A stretch of DNA of 64,000 nucleotides from Planctomycetota bacterium. Lineage in GTDB: Bacteria; Planctomycetota; Planctomycetia; Pirellulales; Pirellulaceae. Below the pieces are notes generated by a model. It did no database searches. It had not been told where the DNA came from and saw only the letters and a list, made by a program, of their open reading frames with translations. The stretch is from assembly GCA_026692865.1 (NCBI GenBank), contig JAPLNI010000042.1, positions 69,382-133,381 of the forward strand. The letters run 5' to 3'. Positions 28,501-36,245 of the stretch are shown here, piece by piece; the first letter of the stretch is position 1; the number at the start of each line of letters is the position of its first letter. The translations under genes were made by a program, and so were the position numbers.

Positions 28501-28522
28501 GGGGAGGAGCTCCAGAGATTAA
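25505..28522 (+). CDS. Large exported protein with repeated secretin N-modules, no secretin barrel
   Basis: 1005 aa with an N-terminal signal/anchor (LGSFLAVAVIVYAVVCDSLT) and a Pro/Lys/Asp-rich repeat (KPDGKPDGKPD). Residues ~112-200 look like an STN/N0 domain, followed by at least five N1/N2-like modules. These are recognised by the pattern 'xVxxLxxxxA..I...L......I..D...N.IIV.A......I...I..LD' (NPRQNSIIVHAPPNKMAIVAAFIQRID; NNAIIAHASLADQYAIQQVIERLDG; DNQILLWANEVELEEINKLL; NTIVAIGASNADRQLIKELIELWD; TNTIVVSAEGEDFLKVICDMINELD). A Gln/Met stretch (~320-340) and an Asn/Gln/Pro tail are low complexity. No C-terminal secretin beta-domain is visible. A periplasmic scaffold or partner of a secretin is possible. 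It ends overlapping the convergent regulator's stop. Confidence 0.8.
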   Translation: MTNFRLVRLLSNLGSFLAVAVIVYAVVCDSLTTSTVRGEERPNAEAAPNPGNPESKSSGKPDGKPDGKPDAKSPVPSDEAKPADGTPPTSDLVKRPVSPPEPPNKRELDIRPDQDGMVQFQFRNQAWPDVLKWLAETSQMSLDWQELPGDYINLSTQRPYSIVETRDLFNRHLLARGFTLLEIDGMLQVGKTDKINSALVPKVLPEELDALPPHRFVRCSFPLDTLLVEEIVEEFKSLLSTNGKLIPLHSTNRLEAMDAAGNLQEIKRVLIDEQSEDVRQQLAKEFLLEHVRSDEVKIQLEGFLGIAKQATPAISNNRQMEAMQQQMMQQQQQMMQQQMQNAGKVQGQGQGGNSKKRETDIYLVSNPRQNSIIVHAPPNKMAIVAAFIQRIDVPNEGANSFRQLEQRLKVYRLASLSPKQLVASLIAMDALEPTTRLEVDEENNAIIAHASLADQYAIQQVIERLDGSARTFDVLQLRRLRAEDVAGTIKFLMGVKDSKDDNKSSRRSFSYYDPFGQGNDEKKKKEDSFRVGANIEDNQILLWANEVELEEINKLLIKLGEIPPEGSQGNPFRIIEGSRAAETKDYLEAIKKKWQSIAPGSQLILPDDSEYETPYIGPTDKPQIDPKKSEEQPAPEGKSNDTPKNESSSEKKSDAPKAGPASSTAPTASSERSENAALAGTTTGKSKHYPTERLVQTENPSSNSPVEIDFDVDGNLVLKSQDIDALNKLESLMLRDTPPKKPYDVFEVKNTRATWIVLNLEDYFKEEKKKDNDRDSFYRFLFFDETPDKKNEDPQLGKKRAMRFISDNDTNTIVAIGASNADRQLIKELIELWDTPDTKKAKDARYTKLVPIQYSRAEAIEQAIKDAYRDFLSQNDKAFDRGSDQSGKGREEKRDTGSSTRKFSLGVDTLTNTIVVSAEGEDFLKVICDMINELDMAAKPSGVVQVLELNGNGPSTKSMEKALKALLESAKKNPNPNANQNNQGQPNQNGGQQNSGEGRGRSSRD

Positions 28523-30006
28523 CGGCTGACTTCTAAAGAAAGTGGTTGGTCTTCGAGTCCGAGTTTCTTCATTTTCTTATAAAGCGTTGTTCGATTGATA
28601 CCGAGCTGAAGGGCCGTCTCGTTGCGGTTACCATTTCGTTGCCGAAGCGTTTCAAGAATGATCTGACGTTCTGGCTCTTCAAGGGCTTCGCTGAGCGTTT
28701 TTCCATTCCACGCATGCAAACCGGTTTCAATAGGTTTGGTAGCATGATTTGTTGCAAGCCCAAGATTGGAACGAACTGCAGAATTGCTACGACAATCGGG
28801 GATTCGGCTCATCGCAGTGTTATGTACTTTACCCATCATGCTTGGTGGAAGAACATCGACGTCGATTTCCGGCTTTTTGGTAAGCAAGACAGCCCGCTGC
28901 ACAACGTTTTCAAGCTCGCGAATATTCCCTGGCCAAGCATGATTGACCAAGTGATCCATCGCATCGCGAGTGAATCCATCTACGGTTCTTCCAAACTCTT
29001 TTGAAGCCGACTGCAGGAAATGTTCGACCAGCAACGGAATATCATCGCGACGTTCTCGAAGAGCAGGTAGCTCGATGCGAATAACATTAATCCGATAGTA
29101 AAGGTCCTGACGAAACGAGCCTTCTTCGACACGTGCTTCGAGATTCTCATTGGTTGCGAGAACAACACGCGTATCAACAGAAACGGTTTCGGTTCCTCCC
29201 AACGGCTCGAACTGAAGTTCCTGTAACACTCGCAACAATTTGACTTGCAAAGCTTGAGAAGCCGTTCCAACTTCATCTAGAAACAAGGTCCCCGAGTCCG
29301 ACAGCTGAAACTTGCCAACCTTATTTGTAGTCGCCCCGGTAAACGCGCCAGCAACGTGACCAAACAATTCACTCTCAAGTAGGCTATCTGGAAGCGCACC
29401 GCAGGCAACCTCGATAAATGGGCGACTGCGACGGCGTGACCGTTGGTGAATAGCTCGTGCAATCATGCTCTTACCGGTTCCATTTTCCCCGGTGATTAGA
29501 ACTGTAGCCCGAGCGTCCGCAACCGAATCAATCGTGTCGAAGATTCGAGCCATTCTCAGGTCATGCCCCAAGATATTTTCCATCCCAAAGCGTTTATCGA
29601 GCTGAGCCTTGAGTTGCTCATTTTCTTGTGCAATTTGATTTTGCTCCAAAGCGCGATTGAATGCGAGCAGAAGCTCTTGATCGATGACTGGCTTGGTTAA
29701 AAGGTCAAACGCTCCAGCCGCAATTGCTTCCGCACCTGCATCAGGCCCACCGTATCCGGTCATCATGATGACTGGAACCTGTTTATGTTTCTTTTTCGCC
29801 CAACGCAGGAGATCCATCCCGTCGCCGGTCTCTAAGCGAACGTCACACAGGGCAAGGCCAATCTTCGATTGATCTAAGATTCGTTTCGCTTGGGAAACGG
29901 TAGACGCAGCGTGTACTTCAAACTCTTCGCTTCTTAACCAATCGCACATGGATTCAAGAAGCCATCGATCGTCATCAAGAATTAGAAGAGTTGGTTTAGC
30001 CGTCAT
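28519..30006 (-). CDS. Sigma-54-dependent response regulator (NtrC family)
   Basis: 495 aa. Receiver domain 1-120 (DDD at 11-13, phospho-acceptor D55, K105); AAA+ domain ~140-385 with Walker A GENGTGKS (173-180), the sigma-54-contacting GAFTGA (220-225), Walker B GTLFLDEVG (239-247) and Arg-finger region; and a Fis-type HTH at ~450-488 (NRNETALQLGINRTTLYKKMKKLGL). It activates transcription from sigma-54 promoters when phosphorylated. No cognate histidine kinase is adjacent. Its stop overlaps that of the convergent secretin-module gene. Confidence 0.95.
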   Translation of the reverse strand: MTAKPTLLILDDDRWLLESMCDWLRSEEFEVHAASTVSQAKRILDQSKIGLALCDVRLETGDGMDLLRWAKKKHKQVPVIMMTGYGGPDAGAEAIAAGAFDLLTKPVIDQELLLAFNRALEQNQIAQENEQLKAQLDKRFGMENILGHDLRMARIFDTIDSVADARATVLITGENGTGKSMIARAIHQRSRRRSRPFIEVACGALPDSLLESELFGHVAGAFTGATTNKVGKFQLSDSGTLFLDEVGTASQALQVKLLRVLQELQFEPLGGTETVSVDTRVVLATNENLEARVEEGSFRQDLYYRINVIRIELPALRERRDDIPLLVEHFLQSASKEFGRTVDGFTRDAMDHLVNHAWPGNIRELENVVQRAVLLTKKPEIDVDVLPPSMMGKVHNTAMSRIPDCRSNSAVRSNLGLATNHATKPIETGLHAWNGKTLSEALEEPERQIILETLRQRNGNRNETALQLGINRTTLYKKMKKLGLEDQPLSLEVSR

Positions 30007-30208
30007 GTGGATTTTCTAAATTTCGATTTCAGTGAATTGCGAAGCACCTTTGATGCATGAATTAAACCTAGGTTGCTTTTTCGCAACATGGATGGCAAAG
30101 CACGATCCTCACCAGAAATGCGAAGGCATCACACGTTATCGAGTCGTTATGACCGGTATAATAGGCACAACTTCCAAGAAGTTTTTGCGAAGAAGGCCTC
30201 GTGGGGTG

Positions 30209-31276
30209 CTAATTGATCGTTATCGAAATAGGCCGATGATCGGATAGTCCCGTGTCTGGCAAAACACTGCGTTCAAGAACCTTCACATTCGGACTCACCA
30301 GAGCATGGTCGATCTGGATGGCCCACATTTTCAAACCAGCAGGCCAGCTTGGAAAGTAGCCACGATACCAAGTCGAATCAACCAACCGACCATTGGTTAG
30401 TAGCCTCCAAAATGGTGGTGACCAAGGGGTGATGTTTAAATCGCCGATGACAATTACATCCGACGTTTTTTCAGAAGCCCATTGCGCTATTCCTGCAAGC
30501 TGCTGATTCCGTCTTACGATTCTCATTCCATTATCCAGTTGGGGCGAAAAAGTGTGAACTCCAATAATCGACAAATCAGGTCTCAGATTCGTATCTCCCT
30601 CGTTAGAACGTTTTACATTCAGCTCAATCGCGGGCATCGGCAAGTCACCAGGATAGAGCGTCTTAAACTCCGAATTGGGAAGCTTCGAATAAATAGCGAT
30701 TCCACTGCTAGCACGATGCGTTTTGATCAGATGGTTTGGATAGATTGCTTTAAGTCGTTCGACTTGAACTGCAATCGATGGCGTTATTTCGATCAGCACA
30801 AGCACATCAGGTGACTCACGTTTAACAAGGTCTAAAACATAGCTGGGATTATCGTTTCCAATCTGAACATTCCAGGACAAAACTTTAATAGCACGATCCG
30901 CGACTCGATCTTCGCGAAGCGGCAAAAGTCGCCAAGGTGTAGTCACCCAACCGTAAAACAGTAACGGCACCAGTAACGCAAAAAACCTTCGCCTCCATCG
31001 ATCACCGCTAAAGCTGGAATGACGTCGTATAAGCCAAAATAGCCAAGAAATAACAAGCAAAAAAAATGTCAATACAAAAAGATGCAGTGACGGATGACAC
31101 GTAATCTCGCATAGAGAGGATCTGTCGCTCATGCTTCTAAGAAACATCATGCACCACACGCCCAGCATCGCTGATCCCACCAAAAGTAACGCGAACCTTT
31201 CGATTGCATGAACCGCTTGTTTTGCGGAATCGATCGGCTCGCGCCGATGCTCAGGTTTGAGCGATTGGTCACTCAC
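30209..31276 (-). CDS. Membrane-anchored endonuclease/exonuclease/phosphatase-family protein
   Basis: 355 aa from GTG at 31276. The N-terminal ~125 residues carry three membrane helices (FALLLVGSAMLGVWCMMFL, LFVLTFFLLVISWLFWLI, FFALLVPLLFYGWVTTPW). The EEP domain (~130-355) shows VLSWNVQIGN, DVLVLIEITPS, VIGDLNITPWSP and the C-terminal LSDHRPI motif, matching metal and catalytic His/Asp positions. The layout resembles YafD-type proteins. The catalytic domain probably lies outside the cytoplasm. It starts 5 bp after the upstream LPG-synthase-like gene, so the two are co-transcribed. Confidence 0.85.
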   Translation of the reverse strand: MSDQSLKPEHRREPIDSAKQAVHAIERFALLLVGSAMLGVWCMMFLRSMSDRSSLCEITCHPSLHLFVLTFFLLVISWLFWLIRRHSSFSGDRWRRRFFALLVPLLFYGWVTTPWRLLPLREDRVADRAIKVLSWNVQIGNDNPSYVLDLVKRESPDVLVLIEITPSIAVQVERLKAIYPNHLIKTHRASSGIAIYSKLPNSEFKTLYPGDLPMPAIELNVKRSNEGDTNLRPDLSIIGVHTFSPQLDNGMRIVRRNQQLAGIAQWASEKTSDVIVIGDLNITPWSPPFWRLLTNGRLVDSTWYRGYFPSWPAGLKMWAIQIDHALVSPNVKVLERSVLPDTGLSDHRPISITIN

Positions 31277-31281
31277 TCGGA

Positions 31282-32418
31282 CTACTCACTTTTGTTGCCC
31301 GTGGGGGTTGTCATTTCGATGTACAAAAAGAGGAGGCCGGCGAACGCTCCTGGGATCAGATAGTAGATGACCCGGTAAAGGACTAATGCCGCTGTAACTT
31401 CAACAACCGCATGCGACGGCATCAAATGCAAGATAGTCGCCTCCAAGACACCAATTCCACCGGGAACGTGCAAAATGACGACAACAATCATCGCTGCCAG
31501 ATACGACACCAACACCGTGCTGAAGTTGATCGCCTCTGGTCCACGAACGCTCGTCGGAAGAAGCACGTAGAGAACGAGGGACGCAAGCACAAAGTCGCCG
31601 GCAGAAACCAAAAGCTGCATCGTTGAAAGTCTTAGCGGTGGTAGCGAGAATCGATACTCGTTCCAGTGAATTGGTTTTCGCAAAAACGCGGACGCCAACA
31701 GATACAAACCAACCACTGCGAGAAAAATCCATCCCCAGGACCTAGGACTCAAGATCAATTCGTCGGCATACTCTTCCGGCAGATGCACTGGGAAGGCGAC
31801 GAACGCGAGCCCTGCCAGCAGAAACATCCCCAACCAAAAGGTCATAGAGAGGATAGAAATAAAGGCAACTATTTCGACCATCGAGAATCCCCATTTGCTG
31901 TAGAGTCGATATCGAACGGCAGTGCCTCCAAAGAGCCATCCTAAGATATTGCTTAACGCATATCCAATAATGGCACCACTCATCACTCGATGTAGCGGAA
32001 GGGATTTTTTCAGGTAGCGTACTGCTATCAGATCATACCCAGTGAGCACGAAGAAATTCGCGATCGTTATGGCTACCGCAATTGCTATACTGCCGTACGA
32101 GACTGTGGATATCGAGTTTTGAACATCGCTCCAGGTGATCCCCATTTTTTGGATCTTGCTCCGCACTAGATATAGTGCGAAAAGCATGACCGCAAAAACA
32201 GCGGTGTACTTTACCGATTCCCCCAACCGCTTAATGACAACGCTACCACTCCCGGTTGCAGTAAGCTCTTTTGGATTTTCGTCGATAAGAACTGGGGATA
32301 CTTCACCAGCTTTCGCTGAGACGCCATTATGTGACTCACCCAGCGAATTTCCGACTAAGGAATCTGACGAGTTAGAAGAGGAGTCCATTGACGAATGAGA
32401 TTCGGGCAATTGCATCAT
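31282..32418 (-). CDS. Integral membrane protein of the LPG synthase TM (UPF0104) family
   Basis: 378 aa, a polar Ser-rich N-terminus of ~65 residues then about eight membrane helices. The family pattern is seen in LKKSLPLHRVMSGAIIGYALSNILGWLFGGTAVRYRLY (residues ~135-172) and VLHVPGGIGVLEATIL near the C-terminus. These proteins are related to the flippase part of MprF, which moves lysyl-phosphatidylglycerol, and to glycosyl-lipid biosynthesis proteins. No aminoacyl-transferase domain is fused. It is in an apparent operon with the EEP protein; a lipid or glycolipid role is likely but not specified by sequence. Confidence 0.82.
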   Translation of the reverse strand: MMQLPESHSSMDSSSNSSDSLVGNSLGESHNGVSAKAGEVSPVLIDENPKELTATGSGSVVIKRLGESVKYTAVFAVMLFALYLVRSKIQKMGITWSDVQNSISTVSYGSIAIAVAITIANFFVLTGYDLIAVRYLKKSLPLHRVMSGAIIGYALSNILGWLFGGTAVRYRLYSKWGFSMVEIVAFISILSMTFWLGMFLLAGLAFVAFPVHLPEEYADELILSPRSWGWIFLAVVGLYLLASAFLRKPIHWNEYRFSLPPLRLSTMQLLVSAGDFVLASLVLYVLLPTSVRGPEAINFSTVLVSYLAAMIVVVILHVPGGIGVLEATILHLMPSHAVVEVTAALVLYRVIYYLIPGAFAGLLFLYIEMTTPTGNKSE

Positions 32419-32599
32419 GTCCTAAGAAAAGATTCCGTGTCCAAACTAACCCAAGCCAGCGAGAAGCCCACTCTTTGCTTCTAACCGATTTGTCGATCTC
32501 GGTTGCAACCGAATCGATCACATCGAACACGTGAAAATAACTTAGTCTATTGTTCACCATTTTTGCCAAGTCACAAGGTCTGGCAACAGACCCGAAACC

Positions 32600-32616
32600 T
32601 CCGAGTGCACCTCGGA
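32600..32616 (-). terminator. Small hairpin behind the ICMT-like gene
   Basis: TCCGAG - 5-nt loop - CTCGGA is a perfect 6-bp stem, 29 bp after the stop of the methyltransferase gene (minus strand), followed by GGTTTC. The T-run is poor, so termination is only possible. The surrounding 32419-32644 contains no convincing gene. Confidence 0.3.
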
Positions 32617-32644
32617 AACTTGCCCGAAGCGTCATCGACATCCG

Positions 32645-33349
32645 TTAAAACAGCCCTGGCACGAGCCGATAGCGGACAATTTTCTGATAATCGCGATACT
32701 TGGCGTCTTGGCTCAGCAAACGCTCCTCGGCAAGAATCCGGGGGATTTTCAGCGCATAAAGCGTTGCGAAGAGGGCCAAGTTCCACAAAGCGGGACTCAA
32801 CATACAGAAGCCAATATGGGAAATCAGGTAGCCCATGTAGATTGGGTGCCGAACCAATCGATATGGCCCTGCGATACAAATTCCGCGATTCGCCGCGACC
32901 ACGCCGAATCGTCTTCCCAATGTAAATTTTGAAAGTACTTGAACAACTAAACCTGCGAAAGTTAAAAGAACCGCAACAGCATTCCAAACAGGCCATTGCG
33001 ACTGGCCGAGTTGGGGAACTGCCAGCAGCGGAAGACTCGTCGCAGCAAATGCTAAGAACCAATCTCCAAAGCGAAGCGACAGATCGTTAGTCGCCTTTCG
33101 GCACAAAACAAATCCAACCAAGATGGACTCGGTAACCAGCATCAACAAGTTGCCAATGTTCCCCGTTTGCCAGTACGCACCAAACATCCGGCTTAAGAAA
33201 AACGAATAAAGCAAGACGATCGAGATACGCTCCACGCCGTCCAAGAAACGCGGAAGCTTAGACTTGGATTGAACACTCAAATCTAAATCGGACTTGCTTG
33301 CAGCGTACGGATCTGATGGCGTGTCGGAAGAACTATCGAGTTGCGGCAT
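32645..33349 (-). CDS. Isoprenylcysteine carboxyl methyltransferase-like membrane protein
   Basis: 234 aa from ATG at 33349. The frame is open to 33421, but the extra 24 codons are translated repeat sequence (PGGTRGYRLRPR), so the shorter start is preferred. Five or so membrane helices are followed by the ICMT/PEMT core near the C-terminus: GPYRLVRHPIYMGYLIS and a Glu-rich RILAEERLLSQDAKYRDYQKIVRYRLVPGLF segment, both typical of this methyltransferase superfamily. It would methylate a membrane-embedded or lipid-like substrate using SAM. The substrate is unknown in bacteria. Confidence 0.85.
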   Translation of the reverse strand: MPQLDSSSDTPSDPYAASKSDLDLSVQSKSKLPRFLDGVERISIVLLYSFFLSRMFGAYWQTGNIGNLLMLVTESILVGFVLCRKATNDLSLRFGDWFLAFAATSLPLLAVPQLGQSQWPVWNAVAVLLTFAGLVVQVLSKFTLGRRFGVVAANRGICIAGPYRLVRHPIYMGYLISHIGFCMLSPALWNLALFATLYALKIPRILAEERLLSQDAKYRDYQKIVRYRLVPGLF

Positions 33350-33382
33350 AGTGTAGACCTGGGGGTTGAAAAGGGCATTTTT

Positions 33383-33418
33383 CCTGGGCCGTAGGCGATA
33401 GCCTCGGGTGCCACCTGG
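33383..33418. repeat. GC-rich repeat module B upstream of the ICMT-like gene
   Basis: CCTGGGCCGTAGGCGATAGC followed by CTCGGGTGCCACCTGG; it is bounded by CCTGG at both ends and contains GGC-GATA-GCC. It lies directly next to the dispersed-repeat copy at 33436. Open on the minus strand, it creates a false N-terminal extension of the ICMT-like gene. Confidence 0.5.
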
Positions 33419-33435
33419 CAAATTGTGGCAAAGTT

Positions 33436-33474
33436 GAAACCCGTGGCTGACGCCATCGGCTCAGGTTTCATAAG
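33436..33474. repeat. Dispersed GC-rich repeat, intergenic copy
   Basis: Core GAAACCCGTGGCTGACGCCA continuing TCGGCTCAGGTTTCATAAG. The same core occurs at 63679-63720 and 23337-23368, and in diverged form at 10451-10477. TGGC-TGAC-GCCA can form a short stem. Here it is in non-coding DNA. Confidence 0.8.
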
Positions 33475-33681
33475 CCCTGTGCGGGCCTGGCGCGAAGCCA
33501 TAGAAAGGAGAATGATTTGCGAGACACCGATTAACCGGGACGAAGACGAGAAATCGCCTCCCTGAAGATTACCTCCCAAGCAAGCGTCTGCGCGAAAATT
33601 CCTTATCGCCCTTCCTCAACTATGCTCTCGTTCGTCCTTGTTCTTCAGTACCAACGTTTCAATCAGATTAATCGCTACCAC

Positions 33682-34767
33682 TCACTCGCGGTCTAATGGG
33701 ACTGGTCGCTCTTTCATCACCGGTAATGAAGCCTCCCACTCCGTAGCTTTCTCCTCTTCGCTGGGCTCGACCAACGGGCGTACAACTCGAAAACCGACAT
33801 GAAGAGCGTCTGTGAGATACCAGATACTCACGGGCTCCTGCGGATCTTGAGCGATCCAGTCTTCAGTAGAACCTTCGCGTGAGGCGCTTCGAAGAGCTGC
33901 TGCGTCTTGGCTGAAGCCCCCACCACGAACCACGCGCGGATAAAGCGTTTCTGGTATCGCCAGCGGATTTCGCTTGGTCGCACCGGCAAGTCCCGGATAC
34001 CCGTTGGGATCATGTTGATCCAATACCCATTCCGCGACATTTCCATGCATATCGAAGAGGCCAAATGCGTTCGGCTTTTTCTTTCCTACTTTCGAATACT
34101 TTTCCTCTTCGCTGTTATCTGCAAACCATCCGAAGTCTTCCAACTCACTTGGATCGTCCCCGAACGAGTAAGCTGTTTTCGTTCCGGCTCGACAAGCATA
34201 TTCCCATTCGGCTTCAGTTGGCAATCGATAATAGCGACCTGTCTTAGCGGTGAGCCACTTACAAAAAGTCCTTGCGGCATGCTGAGTCATACAAACAGCT
34301 GGATAGCCACGTTTTCCCATGCCAAATGACATATCCATGTAAGGCTTCGTCGGTTGGCTGACTTGGTAGACATCGGCTAGTGTGTCGCGTTTGTTCGGCT
34401 CGGTACTTTTTTGCCGCCGAATAAACAAGTCTAAATCTGCAGCCCAAACGTCATACACGTCCCAAGTCATCTCATACTTCCCCATCCAGAACGGGTCGAC
34501 TTCCACCTCTCGTTGAGGCCCTTCGTCACTCTTGCGGTTAGCTTCGTCTTCTGGGCTTCCCATCAGGAACCGACCGCCGGGTATCGGCACCATATCCAGC
34601 TTCGCCTCTGTGTGCTCGATCAACTCGCGATACGGCTTCATCTCCGCAGGAGACGCTGCGGACGAGTCCGCGACAGGAAGCGGGTCTCGCTCCACGTCAG
34701 CTCCAACGGTCATGCTTATACCGAATAGAAAAAAAACTGCGAATTGTAATGAATACTTGGCTAACAT
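33682..34767 (-). CDS. FGE/SUMF1-domain protein lacking the FGE cysteines
   Basis: 361 aa with a signal peptide (LQFAVFFLFGISMTVGAD). The SUMF1 domain runs from ~58 to ~350: MVPIPGGRFLMGSPEDE, FWMGKYEMTWDVYDVW, RLPTEAEWEYACRAG, NAFGLFDMHGNVAEWVLD, RVVRGGGFSQDAAALRSASREG and HVGFRVVRP. True formylglycine-generating enzymes carry two copper-binding cysteines in the segment after RGGSW; here that segment reads SQDAAALRSASRE with none. It is therefore more likely a structural or otherwise adapted family member than the activator of the nearby sulfatases. It is exported and divergent from apbE. Confidence 0.88.
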   Translation of the reverse strand: MLAKYSLQFAVFFLFGISMTVGADVERDPLPVADSSAASPAEMKPYRELIEHTEAKLDMVPIPGGRFLMGSPEDEANRKSDEGPQREVEVDPFWMGKYEMTWDVYDVWAADLDLFIRRQKSTEPNKRDTLADVYQVSQPTKPYMDMSFGMGKRGYPAVCMTQHAARTFCKWLTAKTGRYYRLPTEAEWEYACRAGTKTAYSFGDDPSELEDFGWFADNSEEEKYSKVGKKKPNAFGLFDMHGNVAEWVLDQHDPNGYPGLAGATKRNPLAIPETLYPRVVRGGGFSQDAAALRSASREGSTEDWIAQDPQEPVSIWYLTDALHVGFRVVRPLVEPSEEEKATEWEASLPVMKERPVPLDRE

Positions 34768-34895
34768 ACTTAATTCTACTTAATCAGTTAAACTCTAGTT
34801 CCCACGGACTTTACATCTTCAAAAGCAGTATTGAGCGTAAACTGAATAGTTCTAGTAAGCAACCCTGAACAGCAAGACCTCGTCGACAACATCCA

Positions 34896-36053
34896 ATGCA
34901 TTCCCAAGCCCCAATCATTTTTCTCTCGTCAAAGAATGCAACGTTTCCCGTGAGAAAAATGCTTTCAGTCCCATTTTTATTGGTCTCTAGCCTTTTGTTA
35001 GCGAGTGCGGTGGCTGAAGAGGTCTCGCCAGAATCTGCTCCTCGACAAATCTCAGTGACAGAAATTCAGGACGGTTATGAGACAACCTTCCCAGCCATGG
35101 GATCGACCATGTCCATCATCGCCTATGCCCCAAACGAATCACAAGCGACGAAGGCTTTCGAAGAGGCTCAACAAGAAGTCGAAAGACTCAACAGCATCAT
35201 GACTGACTACGAATCGGATAGTGAGCTGAATCTATTCGTGAAAAGCTCGCCAACGCCAACGCCCTTGTCCAAAGACTTGTGGAATGTGCTTGTCGCGAGC
35301 CAGAGTTGGTATCAACGAACCGATGGAGCCTTTGACGCTTCGATCGGTGCATTGACTCGAATGTGGCGTGCGGCGCGACGAGCGAAATCGGAACCGAGTT
35401 CGGATCAAATCGCGAGGGCTGTTAGTCTTTGCGGGTGGCAACATATCTCGCTCGATAATAAAACGCATGCAGGCACGATAGACAAGCAAGAAGTGAAGAT
35501 AGACCTCGGAGGAATCGCCGCAGGATACATCATCGATGCAACCTTTGACATCATGATCAAACATGGACTCTCTAAATGTCTGATCAACGCGGGTGGTGAC
35601 ATTCGATGTGGCGACTCACCACCCGGAAGAATCGGATGGCGAATAGAAATCGCACCGCTTGCCGACATGCCTAAGTCAGAAACGAGTGCAGGAAATGAAA
35701 ACAATCAGAAGCTACCGCTGAGGCGAATCCACTTATCGAACGCTTCCATTGTCACCTCGGGCGATCTTTGGCAGTTCTATGAATTCAATGGCATTAGACG
35801 CAGCCACATCCTCGATCCCAAAACAGGCATCGGCGTTCCTGGCCCTACGGTCGTGGCCGTGATCGCTTCGAAATGTATCGACGCAGACGCAGCGGCAACC
35901 GCCATCAGCGTCATGGGAATCAAAGAAGGAATGCTCTTCGCATCACTCCAGAGCGATATCCAAGCCATGATGGTCACACGCGACCGAAGAACAAATGAAC
36001 TTCAATATCGTGTCACAGATGACTTTCCAACCGGCATCTACGATCCCAACTAA
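34896..36053 (+). CDS. apbE: FAD:protein FMN transferase ApbE
   Basis: 385 aa as the longest frame; internal starts GTG at 34950 or ATG at 34959 would place a cleaner signal peptide (MLSVPFLLVSSLLLASAVAEE) first and are probably real. ApbE motifs: AMGSTMSI, LNSIMTDYESDSELN, DGAFDASIG, KIDLGGIAAGYIID, INAGGDIRCG, RSHILDPKTG and DADAAATAISVMG. ApbE attaches FMN from FAD to Thr residues of proteins such as NqrB/NqrC and RnfG in the periplasm. No Nqr/Rnf gene is in the window, so targets lie elsewhere. Confidence 0.93.
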   Translation: MHSQAPIIFLSSKNATFPVRKMLSVPFLLVSSLLLASAVAEEVSPESAPRQISVTEIQDGYETTFPAMGSTMSIIAYAPNESQATKAFEEAQQEVERLNSIMTDYESDSELNLFVKSSPTPTPLSKDLWNVLVASQSWYQRTDGAFDASIGALTRMWRAARRAKSEPSSDQIARAVSLCGWQHISLDNKTHAGTIDKQEVKIDLGGIAAGYIIDATFDIMIKHGLSKCLINAGGDIRCGDSPPGRIGWRIEIAPLADMPKSETSAGNENNQKLPLRRIHLSNASIVTSGDLWQFYEFNGIRRSHILDPKTGIGVPGPTVVAVIASKCIDADAAATAISVMGIKEGMLFASLQSDIQAMMVTRDRRTNELQYRVTDDFPTGIYDPN

Positions 36054-36158
36054 GGCGAAAACAAGACCATCGCTCCAAGATCGAATAACCCAGCACTAAG
36101 AAACATAACTGCTGAACAAAAACCGCAAATCTTGATCTCGTCAAACGGCACGCGTTCA

Positions 36159-36192
36159 TTCAGATCGCGATTGGGTGTGAGGTAGATCTGAA
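36159..36192. terminator. Inverted repeat between convergent apbE and methyltransferase genes
   Basis: TTCAGATC (36159-36166) and GATCTGAA (36185-36192) are perfect 8-bp inverted arms with an 18-nt loop; the outer bases CATT/AATG nearly extend it. It lies between the convergent stops at 36053 and 36246, so a bidirectional end-of-transcript hairpin is plausible, but there is no T-run. Confidence 0.4.
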
Positions 36193-36245
36193 ATGCAACT
36201 TCGATCTCTAGACGGGGCTGCTGAATGACTATTGTCGAATTAATT

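Larger units (their letters stand above)
33350..33681. other. Repeat-bearing intergenic region between FGE-like and ICMT-like genes
   Basis: About 330 bp without a gene. Two GC-rich repeat modules (33383-33418 and 33436-33474) and a further GC-rich tail (33475-33500) stand out against the flanking DNA. Nothing recognisable lies in 33510-33681. Confidence 0.6.

Noticed and set aside
30150-30165. TATAAT on the plus strand between the sigma-54 regulator and EEP genes
   Set aside because: It has no proper -35 and would only transcribe antisense to the EEP gene.
32372-32641. 89-codon minus-strand frame between the ICMT-like and LPG-synthase-like genes
   Set aside because: It overlaps the start of the membrane protein gene, has no ribosome site and no recognisable sequence, and contains a hairpin.
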